Assembly: GCA_013396995.1 (NCBI GenBank) | Contig: VWZP01003839.1 | Coordinates: forward strand, 2,689,342-2,753,341 | DNA: 64,000 bases | From: Dicaeum eximium | Taxonomy: Eukaryota; Chordata; Aves; Passeriformes; Dicaeidae | Direction of reading: 5' to 3' | Shown here: positions 1 through 11,600 of the stretch, piece by piece | Layout: each line of letters begins with the position of its first letter | How positions within the stretch are numbered: the first letter of the stretch is position 1 | The notes under the pieces: model-generated | The model's input: the letters and a program-made list of their open reading frames with translations, nothing else | Database searches by the model: none | Told to the model about the DNA's origin: nothing | Made by a program: the position numbers and the translations under genes

Positions 1-1380
1 AAGGGAACAGCTGAAATGCTCTATATCCATCTGCACATGGCATCTACCCAAAACCTGCTTAACACAAACGTGCCAAGGCCCATGATAAGGGCCCTGTCCT
101 CTGCTCATCCAGAACAGCCAGGGCTGGGGATGGAAATCCCCTATCCATGGAAGGAAGGCTTAAAACTGTGATCTGGGAGCGTCTGGTGCCTGCCTGAGCC
201 TTGCTTTGAGGGTGGTGGAGGTACCGGGGAGCTGCACATAGGGAAGAGCAGCAACAGGGCCTTGGAGCTGTGTCAGGGATGCCTCCACCCCTTGAGCACC
301 TTTAGATGAATTACCAAAGGCAGCTGTTCTCCGGTGTGTCACCACCAGCAGCTTTCTGCCCTCACCCACTGTTATGGCCGTGTCATCTCCATCAAGGCAG
401 ATACAAGCAGCTCTCTCCCTTCCCATGGAATGGTGTCCTGTCAGGCCCTGCTGGAGAGCAAAATGGGCACCTGCAGATACCTGCATGGGGATGCCCTGAC
501 ACCCGCAAATGTTGTTTTACTGGGTTCCTCTCAGGAGATGCTGCTGTCAGCCTGCTTGCTGAGGCTCATTCCACCCATCCACAGGGATCTGGAGAGAAAG
601 CATTTCCCAGAAGGAGACAGACACAACACCTTTGGTGTACTGGGCCACACACACAAAAATTGTATCAGAATGGAACCTTTCTTTTGCAGGAGGAGAGGGA
701 CCAGATCCAACAACCAAATATCTCTGAAGCAAGATGAAATTCTTGCTTGGTCCCAGATCTAAAAGCTGAAGTGAACTCTGTAAACCCAACATTTCTGGTC
801 TTCTGATTCACATCTGTGCATAGCAGAGGTTTTTTCCTTAGCACCTTTGAATGACCTTTCAGGATGACTGATAAAATATCACTAGCTTGTACCTGAACTG
901 CAAGTCAAGGCTTTCTAAAGAACAACAGCTCCTCAAGGTCTCTTAAAGCAAAAATTTTTGCTATGCTTTGTATCAGAAATAGAAATTGATACATTGCTGT
1001 AGAGAATGCTGCTAACTAGCTTTGTGATGGGTTCATTGCTATGTGCTCATACAAAAAAGCCATGCTGGGGTCAGAGCCAGAGCACTGATAACATCAATTT
1101 CTGGAGCCAAAGAAGTCTAGCATTAGTTAGTCTCTGTTTAAAACACCCAGCCATTGCACTATAAGTTTTCTTTTTCTCCTCCGAGGGTTGAACACGTGGG
1201 TCTTGGGCTCAGTGATGTTATCTGCCCATACTTGATTCACTCTTACAGGGCAAGTTCTGGATAACCACCAGCTTTCCCCATCTGTGCAGTGTGGCACAGA
1301 GACAAACTGTCTACAGTCATCTGCCTTTAAACCATCTAGCTCAATGTACTTGGTGTTCCCCCATTCCCCCTTGACACAAA

Positions 1381-1421
1381 TTTTATTTATTTTTCTCATT
1401 TATTTATTTTTCAATTTATTT
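1381..1421. repeat. TTTA-rich low-complexity patch
   Basis: Imperfect runs of TTTA/TTTTTC units form a short AT-rich simple repeat. It is probably a decayed microsatellite. Confidence 0.6.
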
Positions 1422-1671
1422 GTCTGTTACCTCTGAATTCTTGCATTTTCCTCCAAGGCAGATGTGGGCAAATTACATTTTCATAAATTCAAAGACAGTT
1501 GTGTATTTCTGTTGTTGATATCTTGAAAATATTTGATGAGACTATAAGCTAGTTTTTGGTACTTATAACCGAAGTTCCCTTACAGCTTTGTTTTCCCAGA
1601 TTCACCTGCTTCTTTTTATATTTTCACTTTGCCTTTTTTGTCTGTCTCTTTCTATAGACTCTGGACTATAC

Positions 1672-1710
1672 CACAATAGTACATGTGGTCATTTCACATG
1701 TACCATTGTG
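1672..1710. repeat. Compact hairpin, 16-bp stem with one mismatch
   Basis: The arm at 1672-1687 (CACAATAGTACATGTG) is the reverse complement of 1695-1710 except for one position, with a 7-nt loop between. On the minus strand the mismatch would be a G-U wobble, so a minus-strand transcript could form a fully paired stem. It is too short for a normal pre-miRNA. No flanking transposon is visible. Confidence 0.85.
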
Positions 1711-2699
1711 AAAATACTGCAGACTATTGAGGAGACTCCTCACCACATGAAACAGAAATGTCTCCATGGGTGCAATCAAAGTCTAAAATCTTGTTTTTTC
1801 TAGATATTTCCTAGCATTTACTACATTTTGGCAATGGGTGCTGCATTCATAGAAAGCAGGTACTGGAGCATCATAAATACCATTGATGTCTAGATGCTTT
1901 AAAATACCATAAAGAAGTCTTCTGGAAGTTTTCTGAGTTGCTAGGGTTTTTTTATGTCACTACTTAGGAGTGTGGTTTAAGCCTTTCTGATACTGCTGGG
2001 AAGGAAGTTTTGTGTGGTGGGAATAAGTTATCTGAGCTGGAGGGGAAAGCTGAGCTGTGCACGTTGGGCACACTGCAGCAGCCACCCTGCCCTGCTGTGA
2101 CCCCCCTACTCCTTGCTCCCACTTGCCACGCCCCTGCTGCTGCCCATGCCCTTCCTGGCTCTTTGGAGCAGGGATTGTCTCCATCCTGACCCACACTGCC
2201 ACAACTCCAAATGGAACAGCACCAAGGGGACCTGTAGGAGCTACTTTAACACAAATAGCTGTTTCTTTCCTTTCAGTAGCACTGAGTTGATCAGCCAAGC
2301 CTCATTTGGTAGAGTTGTGCTCAGCAGAGAGTCTCCAGGTATGGTGCTTCCCCCAGGATCAGGTGCCCATACAATTTCATAAGACATCCTTGTCCCCTCC
2401 AAAAAATCGCCCAGCTATCGCTGCTTTGTAGCACTTTGGCCAGAATGCTGGAGGGGAGAGTAATTTCCACCACTCCCCCAGACATGATACAGATGCCTGA
2501 TGAAGCAGGGAAGAAAGCAGGGCTAACGATAGCCAGCCCAATTAGCGCAGCACCCTGGGCAGGGCATTTCATCTGGGCCCTCCATACCGCCTGCCGGGAC
2601 AGGTGCAGATGTGCGAGCCCTGAGTGACAGGCAGAGGAGCTGGGATCTGACTACATTCAAAATCCTTCCCTGAGATTTTCCTGCTTCCTTTTTCTCTTT

Positions 2700-2960
2700 C
2701 TCCCCTTTCACCACGTGAAGCGCGCAGTGGGCTGTATATGCAAACACTGACAGATGGTGACACTCGGCTACAGCTCAGGCAGATTAGAAAGGGAACTCAG
2801 TGTTCAAGGGACCAATTACCACTCTGTCCCCTCGGGGAAGAGCATATCAGATGTTTACTGGGGGTTAATAATAAATGAATTGAAAAAAAAATTGCTCTTC
2901 GAACACCATATTCTGTGTATTCATGTCAGCAGGTTGTAATTAGCTAATTAAATGCTTGGA
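2700..2960. promoter_or_regulatory. Candidate regulatory element with TAATTA dyad
   Basis: This stretch combines a CACGTG E-box near its left end, an ATGCAAA octamer-like site near 2738 and AT-rich homeodomain-type sites. The strongest is the perfect palindrome TAATTAGCTAATTA at 2937-2950: two TAATTA cores in dyad, 2 bp apart. Clusters of this kind are common in conserved vertebrate enhancers. Conservation cannot be judged from one sequence, so the regulatory role is inference. Confidence 0.35.
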
Positions 2961-5900
2961 CTGACAGAACGGCCCCAGTGGGGGTTGCAACATTGCAGAC
3001 CGCTCCTGAAATATGAGCAGGAAACATCTTGGAATATGTAGGCAGGAGAACAGTTAACACCTCACATTTAATGGGAAACTTCTTCCTGCAAAGGTTACTG
3101 GGAGAGCTGGGAGGAGGACTGGGACAAGTCCTGCGTCTGCAGAGCTTGCTGCCAAACAAGCTGGGGACAGCATGCAAGTGAGGGGGGCACGCCAGATAAG
3201 GAAACAAGCAATCATGGGCTCGTGGCAAGCAAGGCATGGAGAAAAAAGGATGAAGCATTTGAAATTAGTATACAATTCAATACTAATTTCAACTAGCTGA
3301 TAACTCCCAGCTCCTCCTTAAAAGGGTAGAAAGCTCCATGGTGGTGGGAGAGAGCTAACAGGAGGCACAATCTGCTATAAATATAGGTGTCCAACCATGT
3401 GTGATTAGTTTGAGTCATCAAAACCAAAGCTACACTTAAGGAACATGAAAGGCCCACCTTTAACCTCCCGAAGCAGAGGAAATGAGAAGGCACATTCAAC
3501 CTCTTGGCTGCCGTTCGGGTATTAGCTCATGCCTTACACCCCTGCCCTCACTGCTGGCCTTCAGAGAAGAGAGTGTTTTGTACCACTGGCATGTCACCAC
3601 TGCTTGTTTGCTTTCCTGGCTCCTTAGTAGCAGTGGGGTTGGGTTCATGAACAGCAAGGCACCTAGCACACTGTACAAATAGGGTAGCAAAATCCATGCC
3701 AAATTACAGCACAAATAATGCATCTGTCTGGAACGTATCAAAGGAGGCATTTGCCGCACTGGCAGTGAAAATGATAGTGTCTCAGGGTTTTTCAAGCCCC
3801 AGGTTTCTTTGGGCTTGCTTTCTAGACACAGTGCTTTGGAGGTTAAAAAAAATGCTTGCAAGGAATCAGCCTGGAAGTATTCAAGCCAGCCCCATAAGAA
3901 CCCACGCTCACTCTCAGCAGCTACATTTTGGTCGTGCAAGATGACACACAGCATCGTGTGCCTGGACCTGCAACCTGCCAGCGTGTTGGAGATACACAGC
4001 AGACTGTTCATCTGCCCCTGGGGTCCTACTTCCTTGATGCTACAGGAGTTTATCACAGATGAAAGGCTGAGTAGGTGAAAGGGGTGAGCAACATGCTAAA
4101 GATGCCTCCAAAATGTAAACCATGAGATATCTACCGAATCTGAAAAATCAAGGGCAAGCATGCCACTTTGCACCCTTCCTTCATGACTGCATCAGAAGTT
4201 GGGGGTACACAAGGCATCTCGTTTGAGAAGTTTTTTTTGAGACATGCATTGAGACAGGAGGTATTGAGACAGAAGAAGAGCCAGCAGATCAGGGCTGCAG
4301 GCTTGGTGGTGCTGGTGTACACAGGACACAGGGAGGACCACACTCTGCTATACCCTCTGTGTGCAAGGGGTTGCCTGCTGTAGATAGGTGTCATCTGCCT
4401 CCCAAAATCAGAAATGCTCTGATGAACTCAGGAGGTCTAACCAAACTTTTCTTTGCTGCAGCTGTGATGCTTTCCTCATGCCCCTGCTAGTGCTCTGTGC
4501 TCTGTGCTGTAAACATGCCCACCCAAAGAGCCTGAGAGAGGATGGCTGTGATGCATTGCTGCCAGACCAGGACGTGTGTTTGCACTGTGAAAGCTTGTTG
4601 ATCTCCCCTTTCCTCTCTCCCCTAATGCTTATTATGATTGCAGAGGAAAATCACTGCTGTGCCATGTATGCCAGCCTGAAATGTCCCTGCCCTGTGCTCT
4701 CCCACTCTTCCAGGGTGTCATCCAACCTTGGAGGTCAGTCTGAAGGGGCAGCTGCAGGAATAGGCAGTGTTCTTTGTCTCCTGCCCCTTCTTGTGAGGGA
4801 ATAAGGCAGGTTACTTTGTCCATGATTAATTTTTAAAGGCTTTCCTTTGATGAGCCAGCCTCTCAAAACTGCAGTTGTTTAGACTCTTCTAAGGGTTTTT
4901 AGCACTTACTTGTCAGGCAAATTACTGAAATAGCCTTTTAAATAGTATTTTGGCCATCTGGGACAAACTCATCTCCCCTTTCTAAGCCAGTAAACTCATG
5001 GGTGACAGAACAGGTGTAATTTAATCAGGTGGAGGCACATTCTTGGTAATGTGAAGGCTGTGTGTGGGGTGTCTCTTCCACATCCATGGTCCATGGACAG
5101 CCTTTGCAGCACATGGATGCTTGGAGGCAGTGGGGTCTGAGTAGGACACCCCTTCATGGAGGTACCTGTCCTGATGCCTGTCCTGATGGCTCCAGATGTG
5201 AGTTTGTAGTAGTCTTTCCATGCTGCCACCCAAAACAGACTTGTCTTTTGGGTTCCAGTTCCCATGTAGTCACAGTCAGAATAACCCTTTGCACTTTTCT
5301 CTGTGAGAGTTTAGGTTGAATTTTTAAAATACTTCCAGGAGCTACACCATAAGGGCAAGAAATGAACACGGAGTAGACAGCATCAGCAGGCTGGCTCCCA
5401 AGCACAGGGAGCAGCCATCCTGCTGCCTGCCTCCTCCCTATCACCAGTTGCCATACTCATCCCTGCTGAGGTACCTTGTGATTATGTTATATGGTTTTTT
5501 AGATCCTCACTTCCTCAAGTTCACTAGGTTCATTCTCTGAATAAGCAGCACCATCTTTACATACCTATGTAAGGGTTCAGGACCATAATTTGTGCTTTGC
5601 AAAGTGTTTCTGGACTCTCAGACTATTCCACAAACACCTACACTCTACTCACTTCTATACCCATTCTAGTGGAGCAAGTGATGCTTATAATTCATCATGC
5701 TTCCAAGAGCTTTCCCAGATCCTGGCCATATAGCTTGACTCTTTGCAGAAATTATTTCTACAGGTATATGTTGGCACTGTTACAGGCAGGAAGATATTTT
5801 CTGCACAAATATGCATCAGAGAATGTGCTCTTTATCACACCCACTAAGCTGCCTGAGAGAATGGAAGGAAAGCAAGCAGCCCCCTCCAAGGGGAAGGAAG

Positions 5901-6000
5901 GCCTGGTCAATCTGCCAGCTCCTTGTTACCAAGCTGTGACTAGCTGGTGCAATCCTGCCCAACCATAATATTTCAGAACTGAGTCATCCAGCAACATCAG
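2961..6000. other. Unique non-coding stretch
   Basis: No gene recognised. A 186-codon minus-strand frame at 3496-4056 has no recognisable domain. The only structure I can support is the inverted repeat at 3259-3292. Confidence 0.6.
3259..3292. repeat. Compact hairpin, 13-bp perfect stem
   Basis: TTGAAATTAGTAT at 3259-3271 is exactly reverse-complementary to 3280-3292, with an 8-nt loop. A perfect 13-bp stem with so short a loop is unlikely by chance in 64 kb. No terminal repeats or target duplication suggest a transposon. Confidence 0.85.
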
Positions 6001-6380
6001 CTACACTTGTAATTGCCATCTCAAATAACCACATATATTTATTATTTGCCAGCACATGCTTTATTGGTGCTCATTACAAGCCATTAATGAGGTGTCTGTT
6101 TTAATGGTAGTTGTGGAGCTAATAAGCAGGAGGTGGAAGAAACCTGCCCTTTGCCAATACATATGATTTCTTTGCTGGTTTTTAGGCTGCCATATATCCC
6201 ATCCATAAATGACAAATACAGGATTGTGGGGTCTGCCTCAAAACACACCTGCTGTCGTCTCATTTTTGCAGAGTGTGAGGAAACAGGACTGGGGAGACAG
6301 GAGGCTGTGTGTGGCTGAGGAGGAGGTAAAGAGGTGAAAGGTTTGACCCAAAGAGTTGACCAAGAGCAGTGAGAGGAGTG
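6000..6380. promoter_or_regulatory. Candidate regulatory element, TAAT and nuclear-receptor half-sites
   Basis: The left part has CATTAATG and TTTAATGG type homeodomain cores between 6060 and 6120. The right part carries nuclear-receptor-like half-sites: AGGTGA at 6332-6337, TGACCC at 6344-6349 and TGACCA at 6357-6362. This could be an enhancer, but short motifs occur often by chance and no conservation data are available. Confidence 0.22.
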
Positions 6381-7260
6381 ATGCTCAGCCAGCAGGTCCC
6401 CCAGCCCGTGCAGGCACACGGTGCCCCCCAGGAATGCACGTGGCACACTGCCCCGTCACTGGCAGCCGTGGAGATGTGTGGGGTACAGCCAGCTGCTGGC
6501 AGCATGGCCGCCCCACACAGGCGGCACTCAGCTGTTTTGCATTTTGCAGCTTTTTAGGAGAAACACGTGTCTCCCCCACGGCCCGTCCCACACAGGCACA
6601 ACCACAGGGGTGTGGGACCCAGCTGCCTGCTGAGGGGCTGCTGCTGAGGAGCCCCTCTTCCCATGTCACCCTGTCCGGACTGCCCACGGATCAGGGGTGC
6701 CTTGAGGGCCTCACTCATTGGCGTGATGCTTTTCCAGCTCAGACTGTAGCCTTGAAGCAAATAAAGAGAAATTCTCAGCCTTTAAGCTTTCAGATGACCC
6801 CAGATGCACAAGCTGCAGAGGCTGAGCCCGTGCTGTGAGTGCAGCCTTGCACACACCCTTGCCACCTGTGCCAGCAGTGCAGCTCCTCTTCCTGCCCACA
6901 CACCCCAGCCATGGGGCAGGAGTTGTGGGGCACCCTCTTGGTCTCTCAGCTCCCATCCCTCATCCCCAAAGGGGGAAAGAAGGCGTGCCAGCGATGCCTC
7001 CTTCACTGGCCCCCTGGCCATGTTTGCCTCCCCAGGACAGGAGGCAGAGCTGGCCCGGGTCAGTGTGTGGGGTGAGCCCACGTGTGGGGCAGGCTCGGGG
7101 CGGTGGCAGCCGCTCTGCCGGGCTCACTCCAGGAGACCGAGCAACAGATGCAAGGCAGGCACTAAGAGTGGAGGCTCCCATTATTTTGGCCTTGGGCACT
7201 TTGGGAGCCTGGCCGGCTTGAGAGTCACCCAGCGTTTGGCCAGATCCCCAGTGGCTTTGC
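6380..7260. other. GC-richer block with overlapping open frames
   Basis: This block is richer in G and C than its surroundings, which by itself lengthens open frames. Many overlapping frames (up to about 170 codons) occur on both strands. None has a recognisable domain, and CpG is not dense enough for a clear CpG island. An unrecognised non-coding exon cannot be excluded. Confidence 0.45.
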
Positions 7261-7805
7261 ACATTCCTTTTCTTTCCATGAATGAATGGTCTAATCTGGC
7301 TGGAGGGCATTGCAAGACCCAATAGCCAGTTTGCTGCACCTGCTCATCAGGGATTGAAACACCTGCCGTGGCCGGGGCTTAGCATTTAAGTGCTGCTATT
7401 TGAAGACAAATCTCGTCTTTTGTCTCTGCCTGAGCTTCTCACAGCTTCCCCCTCCCCTTAATAGAAAACAAAGAAAAAAAAACTGAAAAAAATAAAAGGC
7501 TGTGATGAGTGTTTTTTTTGGACAAGGCCTATTTTTCCTTCAATTTCCTAGAGAAGCCACCCTTGCTTTCCATACTGGGTGCGTTGCTGGGAAATGTTAT
7601 TCATACAGGCAAAGAGCACTTTTATTTTGCTCACAGCTGTTTAGAAGGCCTGTGCTGATGTTAAAATGTGGGAGCCTTGGGTGGTTTCACTCTGAAGCAG
7701 TGCTGTATCGTCCTGGTACTGGCAATTAATGCTGTGCAATAAACTGATGCTTTTAGTGAGAACAGATGTTCTTCCACACAGCCTCCTACCTACATTAAAC
7801 CTTCT

Positions 7806-7807
<2 letters not shown>

Positions 7808-7844
<37 letters not shown>
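7808..7844. repeat. Poly-T run of 37
   Basis: An uninterrupted run of T is visible. It could be the poly-A of a minus-strand retroposed copy, but no recognisable retroposed sequence lies on its left side. Its exact length is likely unreliable in an assembly. Confidence 0.9.
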
Positions 7845-7845
<1 letters not shown>

Positions 7846-8189
7846 TTCCTTTCTTGTGACAGCAAACAAATAATGTTGAATCAATAGCTAATGTGAGATT
7901 TACTTAGTGGGGAATTAGAAGGCAGTTGTATGGTTTCTGCCAGCAAATTAGGAAGTAAGGAAATAGATTTTATCCAAGCAATGTGATTTCTCTCTTCTTT
8001 TTAGTGAATTTACATATTTGAGTGACTGAGACACTTGGACTGTGTATGGAAGCCTTGGTTTTGCAAGATTTGTTAAAGAAGAGGCTAGAAAGATATAAAA
8101 TACATTAGATGGATTAGAAAGAAACCAGATGATACATCTCCAAATTTAACAGAAAGCAGAAAATATCCTTCTAGTGACTCTCAACTGAT

Positions 8190-8300
8190 GTCTTCTTGAA
8201 CCAAGTTCACTAACACTTTTATCAGTGATCTGGAAGAAAAATGAAAGCCGTGTTATATACAAAGATTGTCAGAGAGCAAAGTTTGCAAGGGAGAGCAGGC
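8190..8300 (+). mobile_element. Possible degraded CR1 trace
   Basis: The stretch reading TTATCAGTGATCTGGAAG encodes ISDLEE. This resembles the conserved reverse-transcriptase stretch of CR1 (I-N-D-L-E/D followed by a region ending in K-F-A-D-D-T), and AAGTTTGCAAG follows about where such a copy would continue. The match is short and interrupted by stops, so it may be chance. Confidence 0.25.
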
Positions 8301-8627
8301 TTCAGGGCAGGGAGCTGGACAGAGCTACAGTCTTGAGTGAAAAACAAGGAAATGTCTATCTCCAGTGCAGCAGCAAGGGCTCCTGGCCTGCCCAAGCACC
8401 TTCCTTGGGAAAGGAAATCTGGCAATGCAGCAGCCTCAGTCTGCCAGAGGACAACAAAACCTAGAGCAAGGAATTGAAATTAGGCAGATGCAAGCTAAAG
8501 GGTAGATTTGCAACAGAGGACAATGAACCACTGAAATTACTTACTGAGAGTAGTAAGGGATTCTCTATTACCCGAGACTTTCAAAGCACATACTATTCTA
8601 ATCTCTTCTCCCACCTCCAAAAAAAAA

Positions 8628-8632
8628 NNNNN
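8628..8632. other. Assembly gap of five Ns
   Basis: Five undetermined bases sit between A7 (8621-8627) and a C8 run (8638-8645) followed by A17 (8648-8664). The gap marks a homopolymer-rich spot the assembler could not resolve. The true length is unknown. Confidence 0.98.
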
Positions 8633-8637
8633 CTCTT

Positions 8638-8675
8638 CCCCCCCCACAAAAAAAAAAAAAAAAAGGAAAAAAAAA
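8638..8675. repeat. C8/A17/A9 homopolymer cluster
   Basis: Consecutive C and A homopolymers lie immediately right of the assembly gap. Reading frames across it are meaningless. Confidence 0.9.
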
Positions 8676-11600
8676 GATAATTTACCTGCTTCAGAGGACT
8701 TTTAGGTACTGTATTACAGGGGAGATCAGGCAGGATGATCACAGTAGTGTTGGGTTTATAATCTGTGAATATATTTGATCAGAAAACAATTTTAAGAGAA
8801 GACAATCTCCTAAAAATCTTGAGCTTATTTAATTTTGATTTATCATAAAATAATTATTTGATACCTAAGAAATATGGAGAGAGGGCTAATTCACTCCTTT
8901 TAGCGGTATTTCTTGGGCAATCATAAGATCATGTTAAATAAATGAAGAGAAAAATTAAGCCCAATATAAGAAGAGGCTCATTAATACACTGATGGTCAAC
9001 CTGCAAAATTGTCTACATTGTGGGCAAAACAAGCAAATAGACAGTTAACTTTTTGGGAATAGATCCTAATAAAAGAAGAGCAGAAGATCCTGTGTTCATC
9101 TGCGCAATAAGCTGAACTTGCCTTAGGGCACAGATCAATTGCTAGAAGGTTTAAAGGAAATTTTTCCCGTAGGTAAGAAAAAAGGTACCTTAGGAAGAGT
9201 GATGTGTGCTCCATTAATTCCTTGAGAGGCAGGAGAAGCCCACTTTAGTTCACTGGGAGCTTAGCCTAAGTCTGCTTTTTGGAAGACATCAAGACTTTTG
9301 TTAAAAATTTCAATCAGCTGAGTCCTCATACAGTTTTATACAGTGGTGCCCTTGATTTCTTTGTGATCCTGGTATTTTTGCAGCTAAAGGATGAGGGACT
9401 GCCCACGGGGAGCAAGGTTTGGTTTGGCACTTTCTGTTGTTGTCTTTGCCCGGAGCATCTAGTGGGAGGCCACTGCTGGAGGTACGATGTCAGCTGTGAT
9501 GTGATCTGGCACAGGTTTGACTGCTATGAATTCCCTTGGCTGTTGCCTCTCAGAGGCTACACCAGAAAAGAAAAAAAAAAACATAAAACAAAGTAAAGAT
9601 CAGAGACAACTCTACTTACATGTTCTTAGCAGTACAGAGAGAATATCTTAATTATCTTTTGCCTGTGAGATTAATCATACAGGACTGTTGTCCTTTAGAG
9701 TTGCTTGTGAATTTAAAATAGTGCTGTCTCTTAGAAAATATTTCAAAGGAAAATAAATTTCGCATTACTCTACCTAGATGTGCCCGTATCTTTGTCCTCC
9801 ACGTGGCATCACTCCTTCTTTTCCAGCAACATGGCAGTAAAAATGGGTTGTATTCCAGACACACAGTTCACAATACAGCCCCTAGTGCCAGAAGGACACA
9901 GGCATGAATTTCCAGTGTGGCTCGGGTGTGAATTCAAGTTACAATGTATTTTTTACAGTGTGAGTCTCAGGCTAGTTTCTCAATTCACAGCTAAAAGCCA
10001 GCAAGAAAAAGTGTCAGTGGATTTGAAGCAGATTATGCTATCCTTGTAACATATCACAGAGAGTTACTGATTCCACTGAGGTGGGTGGAAGTAAAGCCAC
10101 TGCTCACTGTGTTTCCCAGTGAGGCCAGAACCAGACAGGTGGAGGTAAATAGGGGACAGAGGGCTCCCCTGTCTTTGGGAGTGAAAAGGGGTCTGCGCTG
10201 GGGAGGGCAGTGCTGCAGCTGAAAGAAAGATGTGCCTGCTTTTATCTGGGACATTATCTTCATGCAATCAGCAGAACAAGGTTCTTGGCTCCAGTAATAG
10301 GGAAAGAAGTCTGTGAGCTTGAGGACTATACTGCATAGTGAAGATTTAGGGAGGGCAGAGGCTGTAGGACCAGAGTTTGCAAGCTTGGCCAAGGAATAGA
10401 AGTAAGTTATTTCCAGGGATCTGGGAAGAAAAAAAAAAAAAAAGAAAAGAAAAAAAGAAAAAAACCCAACCGTCTTAAAAGTAGAAAGTAGAGTTTGTTT
10501 GGGTTTTGGAAGATGTTTTTGGGGGTTTGCAGCATGAGCTGTCTTGACAGGGATTAACTCCCACCAAATTAACCAGTGTTTCTCCCTTGAAATGGAAAAG
10601 TGCATAAGATAAATGAAACAGCAGAAAAGAGGGTGTGCTTTGAAAATGGGAGAGGAGTGAGCAGAAAGGGACATACTTCTTGAAACTTTCAAATAATGTG
10701 TTCTCTCTTCTCCATAGTCAGTGAAGGTGAGCCTGTTTAGCTCTTTAGTGTTTCCCCACTGCTTAGGGGTGAGAGCTATTGGCAAGATAAAATGAGTTTA
10801 GCGCTCTGTAATGCAGTCTATTTCTCTGGGTGCTCCAGGAGAGAACCCATATAAACACTACCCAGTATAAAGCTTTTCTGTGTTGTCCATTGAAGCAATC
10901 CCTTTCCCATCCATTCTTCCTAGCTAGAAGTCTCACTGCTATACTGTGGTGGCTTTTTTTCCTATCTTAAGAAGCAATTTGTAATTAGTTTTCCTCTACT
11001 ATGCTCCCTCTGTGCCAAAACAAACTTGTCAATAAGAGCCTGATGTTTAGATACAAAAAAGATGTACATTTAATTAAATGCAAAGTTGTTTTGTGAGAAT
11101 GGAACATGTGAAGAAGCCACTAAAGAGCATCACACAGAGTGCAGAGCTGGAAGCAAATGTTTGAAGAAAAGGAACAGTGTGGATGTTATGATTTCAAGCC
11201 ACAAACATTGTAGCAGTGAAGCAAAATGTAAAGCAAGAAATTTCTGGATAGTTAAAAAAAAATAGCTGCTAGTTGCATCAAATTAAACCCTGAGAAAAAT
11301 CTTCATAAAACTTGAGATCGCTGAGCTTGAGACGTATGTACAGTGAAGCAAACCCGGTGTGTGGGGTCCTGTGGGACTCCATGTGTGATGTGTGTTATGA
11401 GAAGGCTCAGTTTCCAAGTCTTCGTTAGCTTTGCTAAACAAACACACATTCTTGTTAAACATTTCTCCTGAGATGACAACTATTGACAATACATCTTCCT
11501 GAAGCATACGACAGTTATCAAACAAATGGTTGACACTTTGCAAAGTTTCCTTTATTCTCTGGTTGCTGGAGAAGCTGGAGGGTAGAGCAGGACTTGGCAT

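Larger units (their letters stand above)
1..2690. other. Unique non-coding stretch
   Basis: I see no gene, RNA gene or transposon here. Open frames on both strands are short, overlap each other and match no family I know. The stretch is moderately AT-rich and CpG-poor. It contains a TTTA-rich patch near 1.39 kb and a hairpin at 1672-1710, both listed separately. Confidence 0.6.
7261..8627. other. Non-coding stretch with homopolymers
   Basis: No gene recognised. It contains two CACCTG E-boxes (7337-7342 and 7360-7365), an A-rich patch at 7465-7498, the long poly-T at 7808-7844 and a doubtful CR1 trace near 8.2 kb. Confidence 0.55.

Noticed and set aside
3496..4056. 186-codon minus-strand open frame
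   Set aside because: No recognisable domain, no splice or promoter context, and a length compatible with chance.
6385..7325. Several overlapping open frames in GC-richer DNA
   Set aside because: Frames overlap on both strands, as expected when stop codons are rarer. No family similarity is seen.
7808..7844. Poly-T as the tail of a processed pseudogene
   Set aside because: No recognisable coding or retroposed sequence is adjacent, and no target-site duplication is clear.
10054..10785. 243-codon minus-strand open frame
   Set aside because: It runs through an A-rich low-complexity tract, starts only at a TTG, has no domain, and is close to the length expected by chance.
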